Source: Bactericera cockerelli | Lineage: Eukaryota > Arthropoda > Insecta > Hemiptera > Triozidae | Direction of reading: 5' to 3' | Length of the DNA stretch: 64,000 nt | NCBI GenBank assembly: GCA_024516035.1 | Contig: CM044967.1 | Span: 4,458,859-4,522,858, forward strand | Part shown: one piece after another, positions 21,001 to 31,675 of the stretch | How the letters are laid out: every line of letters begins with the position of its first letter | Numbering within the stretch: the stretch's first letter is position 1 | The notes under the pieces: model-generated | Databases searched by the model: none | Seen by the model: the letters and a program-made list of their open reading frames with translations, nothing else | Told to the model about the DNA's origin: nothing | Made by a program: the position numbers and the translations under genes

Positions 21001-21120
21001 GTGCTAACTTTGGATCGCCTTATAAACCAGTCCAAAGTCCTTTATCACCAAAATTTAATCCTCCTCCAGCGCCGAAACCGATTCTAAGTCCCCTATCGAA
21101 ACCCAAAAACACGTTCAAAG
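21001..21120 (+). CDS. Zasp52: Zasp52 exon g: linker
   Basis: It encodes GANFGSPYKPVQSPLSPKF then repeated Pro-rich motifs (PAPKPILSPLSKP). The acceptor is 'cccgaaag' and the donor AAAG|gtaacc. It enters and leaves in phase 1, so it could be skipped without a frame shift. Confidence 0.92.
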
Positions 21121-22409
21121 GTAACCAACCTGTTCGTCTTATTCAATGTGGTGTAGTTTGATGCTTTCAACTTGCTTATGAGTGGCTCTACTTTGTAAAT
21201 GTACCGTTTTACTGTCTGTAACTGTAGTTTAACCTTGTTTATCGTTTTTTATGTACCTACATTATTATTCTGCTTTAAAAAAGTCCTTGTTGAATAATCT
21301 GAAACGATAAATTCAAATTTCGGAAACTTTGAAGGTCTTTTACTTTTTCAATTATGATTCTGTTGTAAATAAAGTCCTTGCTCAATTATTTCAAACAATA
21401 AATTTAAATTTCGGAAACTCTTTGGGTCTTTCAACTTTTTCAATTATTATTCTGTTGTAAATAATAAAGTCCTTGTTCAAACTTCAGTTCTTTGCCTGTG
21501 ATCTTCCGTTCATTTTTTAACTTTCAACTATTTTATTATTATCTTGGTGTATAATATTTCTCTGTCCTAAACAAATTCTCTTTAATTGTTAGTGGTGTTC
21601 ACTTCACAGTGTTTCTTCCTATTTTTTCAATATTCAAAATTTGCCTACATCTAAATATGAGTATCACCAAATTGTTCCCAAAGGGGTTTAACTTTTATTG
21701 TGTCCTCAATAATTTCTATTTCATTTAAAATTTTGTTGGTGTAACCTCAGACACCTATCTTATTATCATATTCTTCATTTTTACACTTCTCTCAAACCAT
21801 TTATTCCTAAATTTCCAACTCTTATAAAAATAATATTTCAGTACATTAATTTTATAATCCTTATACATATTAATGTGTTATGATTCTGACGAGTGTTCTC
21901 TTTTTTTAAGCAATACGAAATCCACGCTCAGAGGTACTCTTGTCGCTGTTCTACATCATTTTGATGTCCTTTCTTCAATATTAGTCCTATCCTTAGTACT
22001 GTTTTATGTGTATATTTATGTACGTAAAAAAATCTTGTTTTAACTACAATAAAAAAAAGAAACAAACAAGTATTTTGATACAATAGTTAAAAACCAATAG
22101 CTTTCTACGTTCATTAATGTTTGTTAATGTATTTAAAACATGAAAAATCTCGGAAGTTTTAAGCATTGTTGATTAAAACAAGTATTTGTAACCTTATTTA
22201 AACACTTGATAATTCTCTAAAAAAAATAGGATTTGATGTTATTTTTACTTCCGAGGTTTTCAATTCGTTGTTCAATTTCCTTTATGTAAATAATTGTATA
22301 TTTGTTTAAACTGTGCTCCTCTTACCGCTTTCTAATATATTTTGTTTCACCTGTTCTTTGCTTGCCTCCAATTCCCGCCCATGCTTGTTCATGTATGTTT
22401 CCCCTGTAG
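21121..22409. other. AT-rich intron
   Basis: Two diverged ~95-bp tandem copies ('ataaatttaaatttcggaaac', 'aaataaagtccttg') lie at 21270-21485. An imperfect palindrome with 'ctcggaagt' and 'acttccgag' spans 22150-22255. Nothing else was recognised. Confidence 0.45.
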
Positions 22410-24629
22410 CCTTAGACCCCGACAAAAACACCCCACCTTCCCCTTCCCAAGTACAATCCCCTATTAGCAATGGTCAAACTATAGGGAATAACACGAATAG
22501 CGCTTTTGCTCCAGTGACAAAAGCTCAAGTAGAAATAAAATCGGATGAAACTCCTAGCCAAGTGGAAGAAGTGCTTTCACCAGAAAAGAAAGCGCTGGCT
22601 ATGCTGTCGGAAACTATAAGTTCCACGTGTTTGCTAAGATCTATTATAGAGGCAGAGAAAAGACCTTCTTCTCCTGCAGTGGGGCATCAGGCGAAGCGAG
22701 AAGAGGACTTTACGCTTCCCATTCCCCGCCCAGAGAATCAGGGAATTTTCGATTACGCTACGAAAATGCAACCTTACTACACCCGCACCACTCCTGTCCC
22801 TCATGTGGACGTCCATCCGCCACTTCATGAGATTCCCCACGATGTGTCTTCCCTGCTGCCTCCTGCCTCTCTCTTGCGACCTCTGTCTCCTGCTGTTGTC
22901 CTGTCCTTCCCTCCTGTGTTCCCTGCTCTTCCTGCAAAGCCTCGCTCTAGATGTTCCTCCCCCGCGCCGCCACAGCACACGCCTCGGGTAGAACACAACA
23001 TTGAGCCTACTCCTCCATACATCCCACCTCCGGCTGTTCAAGCTCCTCAAGAGCCGGAGGAGAAGCCACACGAAGAACCATGGGTCCCCGCTGTCTATGT
23101 CCCAGAGCAAGCTCCTGAGCATGTTACCGATTTGCCCAAGTGTTATGAAACGCGAGGACCCCTGGCCGAGGCAATGACAACTGCTCCCATCACCCCATTC
23201 AGTCCTGTCCCCTTCCCAGAACCTATTGAAATTCCCTCCATGAAACCTCTTCCTCCAGAGAGCACTCCAGTTCTAGTGCGATCAGAGTCTCCTATGCTGA
23301 GAGCCCTCACCGTTGCACCGGACAGATCTTACTCTCCCCTCCCTTCCGTAACAAAACCTCTCGAGTCACTCACCCAGCTCTCTGACATCAACAAACCGGT
23401 CAATTTGTTGTTTGGTGAGAAAGAGGAGCCTCCAAAGTCCGAGCCCTGTTTGACCATGCTGAGTGCGTTGACGATTGCTTCAGATCGGCCTTACTCTCTC
23501 CCATCCCTGCTCCCCCTCCCCCTGCCCCCTTACCTGTCGTACACCACATCACCGACGCTCCCTTCGAAACCTATGTGCCTAAACTGCCTGAATCCAAGCA
23601 AGCTGACGCAAAGCGGTCAGGCAAATCGGACGATAACGGTTCTGGCAAAGTCCATAGATCGGATGACGATCCTCACCATTTCCCACTCACTTCCTCTGGT
23701 CTCCATATTCCTGCCACCATTCCTCACTACCAGGAACACATTGACGAAGTTCCTATTCACAGCATGCTGCGCAATTCTCCCCTCCCAATGAAAGCCGCTA
23801 TCCAAGAATCCTTGACCATCCAGTCTAAAATAATGAACATCTTAACACAGCAAGATACCTCTTCCAAGACAACGGCTATATCCGCCGAACCCTTAAAACC
23901 ATCCGCTCTTGATTTCCTGAAAGCAAAAGACGATTCTACCAAGATAATCCCCATCCTCGGTTACAAACCAAACTCCCTTGTTGATTCTAAAAAAGGTGCT
24001 AGTCAGGTTGTAGACAAAGAAGGAACACAAATTGTGCACGAAGAAAAATCTGAAACCATTGAAAGTTTCTCATCTGAGTCCGTCACAAAAACCTCTATTG
24101 AAAAACGATCAGAAACTTCTCAGATCAAACAAGAGAAAGTTTGTCAGCAGGTGTGTCAGTCGCAATGTCAGTCACTGCCCCAATGTCAAAAAACCAAAGA
24201 GCCCGTCAAGGAGACTGTACAGAAAGTGGAAGTGAAACCCTCTGAAACTAAAGTCAGGTTTGAGAATGAGCCCGTCAAAGAAACTGTACAGAAAGTTGAT
24301 GTTAAACCATCATTTGAGCCTAAGGTCAGGTTCGAGCGACAGAATACCTTTGAGCCCAAAGCCAGCGAGCCTGTGTTTAACGGTAATCCGAGCTCAACCG
24401 CTCCTAGTGTCTCTTCTGAGTTGTCGAGAAAATTAGCGAATCTTATCCCTAGCATGCCGTCAGATCCTAACCCTTCTAGTTTACCCCCGAACGCAGGTAG
24501 TGGCGGAGGCAAAGGCTCATCCTCGGGACTGACCACGGCGCCCCGCAGAGGGCGTGGAGTTCTCAACCCGCAGAATCTGACCCCGGGAGCCAGGGTGCCC
24601 CAGTGTGGACAATGCTACAAACAGATCAG
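22410..24629 (+). CDS. Zasp52: Zasp52 exon h: giant linker exon and start of LIM2 (carries a 2-bp frame disruption)
   Basis: This 2.2-kb exon encodes about 740 residues of Pro/Ser/Glu-rich linker, then PRRGRGVLNPQNLTPGARV and CGQCYKQI, the first zinc ligands of LIM2. Repeated motifs include ALTVAPDRSYSPLP / ALTIASDRPYS and EPVKETVQKVEVKP / EPVKETVQKVDVKP. The frame from the acceptor (ctgtag|CC) is open to 23791, but the C-terminal half is in another frame, open from about 23460. The switch falls in a CTCTCTCC run at 23491-23500. Removing 2 bp would make the phases of the whole gene agree. This could be an assembly error, a polymorphism or a real lesion. Confidence 0.93.
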
Positions 24630-24727
24630 GTAAGTCATATCATCATCATCCGCTAAAGGCAACGCCTTGTCGTGATAGCCACTCTGTCCTGTTCATGGCA
24701 ATGGACTTCACGGTTGAGTAGGAGGCT

Positions 24728-24883
24728 CTCGTTAAAGAAAGCACTCTCACTCTCAAAAACTCCCTTTCAACCGTCACACAACGCACACTGATTTGTAAAT
24801 TTGAATGAATTAACCAATCAGAGTGCGTTTTGTGACCGACTGTTGAAAGAGAGATTGTGGGATAATGTGCTTTCTGAAACGAG
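24728..24883. mobile_element. Palindromic MITE, family M, copy 1
   Basis: The arms 'aaagcactctcactctc' / 'gtgctttctg' and 'ccctttcaac' / 'gttgaaag' surround 'ccaatcagagtg'. It is related to 40045-40223. It lies just after the donor of exon h. Confidence 0.7.
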
Positions 24884-25650
24884 TGCCAGAATTTTTTACT
24901 CTTGTATCCAGGATACTCATAATACCTATAGAGTGATTATCTTCCCCTATGAATTTGGTAAATTTGACCTGGAATATTATCTCCTGTATTCAGGTTTCTC
25001 TTAACACTTTGTACGCCAGCAAGTTTCTTTTTCTTCAAATATTTCTTTAACTGATTAGAATAAATTGCTACAATGTGATGAAGCATTTCAACTAAATTCA
25101 GTTCTAATGTTTGGACTCTTTAGACATATAATTTCATTGCTGCTCTATCTACCCTTTTGATGATAACTGCACGGAACTATTTGACTCTGTCGACTTCATG
25201 GTGGCAGGGATTTATTTTCAAAGCAGGGGCTAGTAACAGAAGGCCTGGACTAAAATGAATATCTTAGGCCTTTTCCCCAGGTATTAGGTAAAAGCACACT
25301 ATCTATAAAAGCAAGGACGGTACTTAATTATTTGGTTTAGAAAGTTAAGAGACAACTCAATTAAATAAAATGTACACATCTATGGTGTTAAGATACGGTA
25401 TTTTTGGAACTACTGCCTGCTGAACAATTAGAAGAGCCGTTGAGTTATGCTCTGGCATCCTGTAAAACTTCTCACTTTTCTGTTTTGAATGAAGATTTTT
25501 TTTCACCACTAACACTGAACAAAAATGTGTTCCAGTAGTTAAAAGATAATGCAGATATGTCTCCATTAAATTTCTAATTTCTAACAGAATGGCATTCATT
25601 ATCATTCATAGGGACTGCTTTGATCCCATTTTTTTTTACAGATTGAACTC
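24884..25650. other. Intron sequence, nothing recognised
   Basis: A hammerhead-family flank block (cttctcacttttctgtttt) is at 25468. No exon-like frame was seen. Confidence 0.4.
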
Positions 25651-27602
25651 TTAACCCATTGCCTACCATGGGTAGCACATTTGCAAGACACTGGTATTGC
25701 CTGGGGTACCGGGGTTGCATATATGCTAGACACGTTTGAACATTCTTGCGTACCATGTATAACATACAGGGTGTCCCACCAAACTTGGACACCTCAAATT
25801 ACTCGGCCCCTGAAAGAGTTTTTGAAAAATAAAAAATTTTAGGGTACATGTGCTAATTATGCGATTTCAGTTATGAATTTTTTTTTATACAGGGTGGTTC
25901 AAAAGTCAGAAATTGAGGTGTCAACTTTCGATTTTTAAATGGATCGACCTGAATTTTATTTGATAATTTTACTTCTAAATGATTACTGAGTACTTTTTTA
26001 AACAAAAATATTACATACAGGGTGGGTTTTTTTCGACCAATTTTTTTTCTAAATCTTGAATAACTCAAGTTCGGTTAATTTTTTCGATAGCAAGAAGAGA
26101 ATGTGTTTATGTAATGAATACACGCACTTTGAATTGGCATCAAAAATTTTTATACAGGGTGGTTCACAAGTGAAATAATGACTTGATTTTTTTTAAAACC
26201 GAGTTTTTTTAATTTTTTACTTAGGATTAATAATTCTCGTCTAATTTAACACATTTTTCGTTAGTCATATCGAAAAACAAAACTAAAGTGTTGTACAGGT
26301 TGAGACATAATTTTTTTGTGACACCCTGTATATGGGCAGTCAAAGAGACGCAAAATTAAATATAAAGACTAAATATGCAAGAAAAACTTGAATTTTTTAT
26401 TAAACTAAAAAGTTATGGTGTTTTAACTAATATTGTCGCATGGACCACCCTGTAGATATTTTCTTAAACCATCATATGGGTAGTCGAAACTGTCTAAAAT
26501 TCAACGAGGAGTCCAAATCTGAAAGAAAAAAAATGAATTCAAAAAGCCATGCTCAATTTTGAGTCTACACCTACCTACTTTTTATTTCAAGTTTTAAAAT
26601 CATTCAGTGTGGACACCAAATTGAAAATGGCTTCAAATTCGTGTTTTTTACTTGTTTTTCCCACATGATTCGAAGTGTTCGTTGAATTTTATACAACTTA
26701 GAGTACCTACATGATAGTTTAAGAAAATATCTACAGGGTGGTCCATGCGACAATATTAGTTAAAAAACCATAACTTTTTAGTATAATTAAAAATCAAAGT
26801 TTTTCTTGCATATTTAGTCTTTATATTTAATTTTGCGTCTCTTTGACTGCCCATATACAGGGTGTTACAAAAAAATTATGTCTCACTCTGTACAACACTT
26901 TAGTTTTGTTTTTCGATATGACTTACGAAAAATGTGTTAAATTAGACGAGAATTATTAATCCTAAATAAAAAATTAAAAAAACTCGGTTTTAAAAAAAAT
27001 CAAGTCATTATTTCACTTGTGAACCACCCTGTATAAAAAATTTTGATGCCAATTCAAAGTGCGTGTATTCATTACATAAACACATTCTCTTCTTGCTATC
27101 GAAAAAATTAACCGAACTTGAGTTATTCAAGATTTAGAAAAAAAATTGGTCGAAAAAAACCCACCCTGTATGTAATATTTTTGTTTAAAAAAGTACTCAG
27201 TAATCATTTAGAAGTAAAATTTTAAAATAAAATTCAGGTCGATCCATTTAAAAATCGAAAGTTGACACCTCAATTTCTGACTTTTGAACCACCCTGTATA
27301 AAAAAAATTTCATAACTGAAACCGCATAATTAGCACATGTACCCTAGATTTTTTTATTTTTCAAAAACTCTTTCAGGGGCCGAGTAATTTGAGGTGTCCA
27401 AGTTTGGTGGGACACCCTGTATGTATATGCAAGACAATTTGTCTAGCACATATGCTATACACGGTCTCTAGTGACAAGGAAATATGGGTTTTTTGTCTGG
27501 GGGACCGCGTGTTGCACATATGCTAGAGAGGTGATTTTGAGGAAAATACCCTTGGTCCCCAGGGCAAGTTTCATAAAAATGGCTTGGTAGGCAATGGGTT
27601 AA
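25651..27602. mobile_element. piggyBac-type MITE hosting the foldback element
   Basis: The ends are TTAACCCATTGCCTACC and its complement, with TTAA at 25651-25654 and 27599-27602. CCC/GGG ends next to TTAA fit piggyBac. The element proper is the 114 bp on the left and 181 bp on the right; the rest is the palindrome at 25765-27421. The motif 'gcacatatgctag' recurs inside. Confidence 0.8.
25765..27421. mobile_element. Long palindromic foldback element, copy 2
   Basis: It has the same architecture as 252-1907: 1657 bp, TACAGGGTGTCCCACC ends and the same internal TACAGGGTG shells. Its unique centre (about 26465-26735) is the reverse complement of the centre of copy 1, so the two copies sit in opposite orientation. 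Similarity appears well above 90% by eye. Confidence 0.85.
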
Positions 27603-27650
27603 TACATATTGATGGATTTTTTTTGAAAATTCCTTTTTCTCCTTCTTCAG

Positions 27651-27837
27651 AGGACCGTTCATCACAGCGCTAGGCAAGATCTGGTGTCCGGATCATTTCA
27701 CGTGTGTGCGGGCGCAATGCAAGCGACCTCTTCAGGACATCGGCTTTGTAGAAGAGGATAACGGGCTCTACTGTGAGTTCTGCTTCGAGCAGTACTTGGC
27801 CCCCGCCTGCTACAAGTGCTCACAGAAAATCAAAGGA
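27651..27837 (+). CDS. Zasp52: Zasp52 exon i: LIM2 end and LIM3 start
   Basis: It encodes GPFITALGKIWCPDHFTC, CKRPLQDIGF, LYCEFCFEQYLAP and CYKCSQKIKG. This completes the LIM2 zinc ligands (H-x2-C, C, C-x2-C...) and opens LIM3 with C-x2-C. The acceptor is 'ttcttcag' and the donor GGA|gtaagt. It enters in phase 2 and leaves in phase 0. Confidence 0.96.
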
Positions 27838-27854
27838 GTAAGTATCTCTCTTTT

Positions 27855-28075
27855 CTCACTTTTCTGTAAGTATCGAATCATGTACATATAGTACAACTTC
27901 TCACTTTTCTGTTTATACTGATTAAAATAAGAGAGGTTAGTAGATGGCATGGATATTCAGAGCTATTACCTGATGATGAGAGCAAATAAGCTCGAAACAG
28001 TTGTCCAGGTATGTTCTGATATTCATGTACATCTAATACAACTTCTCACTTTTCTGTTTATACTGATTATACTGA
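27855..28075 (+). repeat. Hammerhead-family repeat unit
   Basis: It has the same flanks (tacaacttctcacttttctg, 'gagaggttagtagatggcat') and a hammerhead-like core at 27967-28011. It starts within 20 bp of the donor of exon i. Confidence 0.7.
27967..28011 (+). ncRNA. Hammerhead ribozyme, degenerate (C3 to A)
   Basis: Stem I (TACCTG / CAGGTA), stem II (GAGC / GCTC) and GAAA are intact. The core reads ATGATGA, so C3 at 27973 is A. Loss of the C3-G8 pair predicts little or no activity. Confidence 0.65.
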
Positions 28076-28226
28076 CTCATCAACATCAGGATGGATAAGT
28101 CGGTAATTTTTTCGCACATTTTGCATTTACAGTGGTAGAAGTGCTGAGTCGTTCCTCCACTCTCTGGCTACCATCGTTCACGATGACGTGACGCCACCCT
28201 ATGATGATTTGCATTTACTTGTAATC

Positions 28227-28530
28227 AGTAGTCACCGTGGCAGAGTGAGTTAGCGCGCTAGGGATTGCACGCATGGTGACCTGGGTTCGATCCCCAGCGG
28301 GGTAGGAATTTTTCTGATCTGTACTTGGATGTTTGGGGTCCACGCATACCTCGTGAGGAAAAATGAGTAGTTACTTGTATGAATAACGACCAGTGGCGGC
28401 ATTACCAGAGTTAAAAGAAATGAATGTAATAGAATAATTCGAAATGTGAAGGAGGCTTTTAGTAATGCTGCGCTACCCACAATAATTGTGAAGAGGCCTT
28501 GTGCTTCACCACAAATAAAATCATACATAC
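28227..28530 (+). repeat. SINE-E copy
   Basis: The tRNA-like head ('accgtggcagagtgagttag', 'gggttcgatcccc') is followed by a body ending 'ccacaataattgtgaagagg'. The relative is at 45484-45745. Confidence 0.8.
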
Positions 28531-28654
28531 ATAATATATTTACTTGTAATCCGGAGGTCGGTGGTTTGAATTATCAAGGGGACATCAAGAACATGTGTAA
28601 TAAACAAGAAAGCACAATTAAATATTTTCCTAGTCAGCAGATACGTTTCTAACC

Positions 28655-28770
28655 AGCAAATCCGGTTTGCAACTTAATTTACCAGTGGACAGCTACAACA
28701 CAGACCACAAGCGTCTACAGTAGCTCCTGTTTCATGGCTACGAAACAAAAAAGGCTGTGAAAGACTTATC
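28655..28770 (+). repeat. SINE-F 3' body fragment
   Basis: It is the reverse complement of the body at 43551-43640 ('ctacaacacagaccacaagc', 'gctacgaaa'). Confidence 0.7.
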
Positions 28771-29032
28771 TAAAAAAGAAAAAATACAATTCTAATCTAT
28801 TCTAAAATTCCGTTTTATTCTATTATTCCTTATCATTTAGTATGACATTCTATTGGTTGGATGAAAGAGAACCCTACCACTTTAAATAAATCTGAAATAC
28901 ATAAGTTCTCAGGAAAAACTTATAATTATACAGAACTCTTGGTAAAACAAATGAAACATTGTTTTTTTTTTTATCTTCAAATCATTTCGATTAAAAAAAC
29001 TCGACCTCATTTTAATTCCCATATGTCTTCAG

Positions 29033-29153
29033 GATTGCCTGAACGCTATCGGCAGACACTACCATCCTGAATGCTTTACGTGTGCCTACTGTGGAAAGCT
29101 GTTTGGCAACAATCCCTTCTTCTTGGAGGAAGGCTTACCTTACTGCGAAAATG
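29033..29153 (+). CDS. Zasp52: Zasp52 exon j: LIM3, main part
   Basis: It encodes DCLNAIGRHYHPECFTC, CGKLFGNNPFF and LEEGLPYCEN, which gives the H-x2-C, C-x2-C and final C of LIM3. The acceptor is 'tcttcag' and the donor G|gtaagt. It leaves in phase 1. The last 15 coding bases plus the donor are copied six-fold downstream. Confidence 0.96.
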
Positions 29154-29370
29154 GTAAGTTTATTTATAGGGGCTTACATTACTGCGAAAATGGTAAGTCT
29201 ATTTATAGGGGCTTACCTTACTGCGAAAATGGTAAGTCTGTTTATAGGGGCTTACCTTACTGAGAAAATGGTAAGTCTGTTTATAGGGGCTTACCTTACT
29301 GAGAATATGGTAAGTCTATTTATAGGGGCTCACCTTACTGCGAAAATGGTATGTCTGTTTATAGGAGGGT
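29139..29370 (+). repeat. 39-bp minisatellite copying the exon j splice donor
   Basis: Six units repeat the end of LIM3 and its donor (cttactgcgaaaatg|gtaag). GT dinucleotides lie at 29154, 29193, 29232, 29271, 29310 and 29349, exactly 39 bp apart. The unit is 13 codons long. In the LIM3 frame it stays open until TGA at 29261 in the fourth unit. The last unit has a weaker donor (gtatgt). Confidence 0.92.
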
Positions 29371-29399
29371 CTATTGATACCCATTGATGCTTTGTTCTC

Positions 29400-29820
29400 T
29401 GAATGAAAGGACATTAAATTTGAATGAGTAGCGACAAGGAACGGAATTAATAAAATTAAAAGAAAATATTGGTTTGAAAATAACTAATCAAACGACGTGA
29501 AATATTTTTTTATGAGCGCCGTAGAACTATTTTAGTATATATGTATTTATGCAATGTGCATTGTTTTTTTACTATGAATGTTGTCATCCTCTCAATCAGT
29601 GTCTTTTAGTTCTTACACCAGCCCACATTTAGTTTTATTAAACTTTTATCTTCCAACATGATGGTTTCCATCATTATCTTGACATTTTTTGGTAATATTA
29701 TACACTTACCGGCAGAATCAACCGGATACTTGTTGTTTTTGCATTTGGCTCTATGTATTTCCTGATTGACTAAAATTGACATAACTTTTTTTCTAATTAA
29801 TATTTACCAGGTATTTTTAT
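29400..29820. other. AT-rich intron sequence, nothing recognised
   Basis: No coding or repeat signal was seen. Confidence 0.4.
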
Positions 29821-29980
29821 TTTGATAGAAAAGAAACAGTATGGAGATTAATAATAAACAGAAAACAAAGTGTATGATTTTTTTTTATTTTAATTCATTT
29901 AATAAAACTTAGGTACCTGAAAAGTTAAACATGCGTCTTCTGTTCAGTATTAATCTCCATACTGTTCGTTTTCTATCAAA
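29821..29980. mobile_element. 160-bp MITE with ~32-bp inverted ends
   Basis: The start 'tttgatagaaaagaaacagt' and the next 12 bp are mirrored at the end ('actgttcgttttctatcaaa') with one indel. The centre is AT-rich. The superfamily cannot be assigned. Confidence 0.75.
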
Positions 29981-30004
29981 TCATTAATAGCTTGAAAATT
30001 TCAA

Positions 30005-30362
30005 CTATAAATCTACTGAACAGGCACTTTGCTTTCGAAATTCTACTGACATAAATCTACTGAACGGGGCACTTTGCTTTAAAAAATTTACTGACATAAA
30101 TCTACTGAACGGGTACTTTGCTTTCGAAATTCTACTGACATAAATCTACTGACCGGACAATTTGCTTTCGAAATTCTACTGACATAAATCTACTGATCGG
30201 GCACTTTGCTTTCGAAATTCTACTGACATAAATCTACTGACCGGACACTTTGCTTTCGAAATGCTACTGACATAAATCTATTGACCGGGCACTTTGCTTT
30301 CGAAATTCTACTGACATAAATCTACTGACCGGGCACTTTGCTTTCGAAATTCCACTGAAGTG
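30005..30362. repeat. 44-bp minisatellite, about 8 copies
   Basis: The unit 'ctactgaccgggcactttgc' plus 'tttcgaaattctactgacataaat' repeats with few changes. It ends 126 bp before the acceptor of exon k. Confidence 0.9.
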
Positions 30363-30488
30363 CCTGTGTTTCAAAAAAGAAAGCAGTAGTACTCTGTGAA
30401 TGAACACTTGGTAAAAATCTACCCTCGAGAGTGTGATGGAGAGAGCCAAACAGAAGGTTTCTAATTTTTTTTTCCGTTTTTCTTTCAG

Positions 30489-30604
30489 ATTGGAATGACT
30501 TGTTTACGACCAAATGCTTTGCATGCGGCTTTCCAATTGAGGCTGGCGATCGATGGGTCGAAGCTCTGAGCAACAACTACCACAGTCTCTGCTTCAACTG
30601 TTCA
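30489..30604 (+). CDS. Zasp52: Zasp52 exon k: LIM4, first part
   Basis: It encodes DWNDLFTTKCFACGFPIEA, GDRWVEALSNNYHSLCFNC and S. It carries the C-x2-C and H-x2-C ligands of LIM4. The acceptor is 'tctttcag' and the donor TCA|gtaagt. It enters in phase 1 and leaves in phase 0. Confidence 0.96.
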
Positions 30605-30818
30605 GTAAGTATATTTATATTAGTGTTTTTTATTTAATATATGAGAATTTCTTGGAACTGCTACCAAAATCGGGCTCTTTAATTCTACGTCGGAAGTAAA
30701 AACAAAGTATTTTGACTATTATTCTACAAATCTTGATTAGGAGTACCAAGTAATGTACAATATAATATTTAAAAATAATAATATTAATAACAAAGAATAA
30801 AATAATTCTAATGTCCTT

Positions 30819-31017
30819 TTTTGTCCCGGTAGCTCAGTGATCAAGGCGTCTGACTGGTAATCCAGAGTTCACGGGTTCGAAACCCAGTCGGGACATGACA
30901 TGTTACCATACCATTTTTGATCTTGACCACATAATAATATGTCTTGGGCTTACTGCTGGAATAATGGGACTCAATAGTCCTCAATAGTATAAATAAGGCG
31001 ATATTATTATTATTATT
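30819..31017 (+). repeat. SINE-C copy
   Basis: A full head and body with a (TTA)n tail, inside the last Zasp intron. Confidence 0.85.
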
Positions 31018-31165
31018 TGTAATTGTTTTCAAAAAAGTTATAAAACTCTCTAATATTTTTGTACTAATAAATTTGCCATTGTTTTTTTTTTTTTTTTAAG
31101 TAGTAAAACTGTCCTCTGCCTGATCTAATTCATTCTCCATCGCATGTCTCCCATCATGTTCACAG

Positions 31166-31249
31166 GTACCTTCGTGTAAAAAGAATCTAGAAGGCCAAAG
31201 TTTCTTTGCAAAAGCCGGCAGACCGTTCTGCAAAAGCCACGCTCGCTAG
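31166..31249 (+). CDS. Zasp52: Zasp52 exon l: LIM4 end and stop
   Basis: It encodes VPSCKKNLEGQSFFAKAGR and PFCKSHAR then TAG at 31247. It completes LIM4 with C and C-x2-H. Termination a few residues after the last LIM ligand is normal for the PDZ-LIM family. The acceptor is 'ttcacag'. Confidence 0.96.
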   Translation, partial: VPSCKKNLEGQSFFAKAGRPFCKSHAR

Positions 31250-31541
31250 AAGACGGTGCACTTTGAATATAAGTTACAATTATAAGTATACATAAAAACA
31301 TATATTTTTTTTTCTTTTCTAATGTGTCTTTTTGTTGAAATTTGTTTATTTTTATTCGATGTTTCAAACATTAGTTTTTAACATTAAGTTTATTTTTGTT
31401 ACCAAAATTATTATTATTATTCTTACTCTTCAAGTATTCTTTAAGTTTTTTTACTCTCGATCAAGTCTGTCAGTGCGGCTGTTGCAAAAAATTGTTTTAC
31501 ACTTGGCAAATTTCGTTTATAGCAACTTGACGATAAGATCA
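31250..31541 (+). other. Zasp52: Presumed Zasp52 3' UTR
   Basis: AT-rich sequence follows the stop codon. No AATAAA or ATTAAA was found before the SINE at 31542, so the poly-A site is not located. Confidence 0.4.
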
Positions 31542-31669
31542 CAGGTGCACTGGTAGTCAAGTGGTTAAAGCGCTAGTCTGGTAATCCAGGTAGCGTAGGG
31601 ATTCGTTGGTTCGAATCCCAACCAGTGCATGAATTTTTCCTCATTAATTTGAGTTTGTGACCACATAAT
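31542..31669 (+). repeat. SINE-D, 5' part (split by an LTR element)
   Basis: The tRNA-like head (gtgcactggtagtcaagtgg, 'ggttcgaatccc') runs into the body up to 'gaccacataat'. The body resumes at 35762. ATAAT at 31665-31669 is the left target-site duplication of the LTR element. Confidence 0.85.
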
Positions 31670-31675
31670 TGTAAT

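Larger units (their letters stand above)
6602..31249 (+). other. Zasp52: Zasp52-like gene, span of the exons found in this window
   Basis: Twelve constitutive exons and one alternative exon encode the ZM region, four LIM domains and a long linker of a PDZ-LIM Z-disc scaffold, which binds alpha-actinin and links it to integrin sites in muscle. Exon lengths sum to 3584 nt, and removal of the apparent 2-bp excess near 23495 gives exactly 3582, in frame from the first exon to the stop. No PDZ exon is present, so the 5' end lies upstream. Introns hold most of the repeats in this half of the window. No AATAAA was seen in the first 300 bp after the stop. Confidence 0.93.

Noticed and set aside
22313..22409. 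Upstream extension of the giant Zasp exon
   Set aside because: The open frame continues upstream of the acceptor, but the sequence is intron-like and a good acceptor (cccctgtag) gives the right phase.
22634..23122. 162-codon minus-strand frame
   Set aside because: It is antisense to the GC-richer Zasp linker exon; composition (Arg/Gly-rich) is what the complement of Pro-rich codons gives. The minus frame at 24186-24566 is rejected likewise.
23488..23505. Programmed ribosomal frameshift
   Set aside because: No heptamer slip site or downstream pseudoknot is evident, and a dinucleotide run gives a simpler explanation (slippage or assembly error).
29082..29387. 101-codon repetitive frame
   Set aside because: It is a different frame of the 39-bp donor array and reads through the LIM3 exon out of frame.
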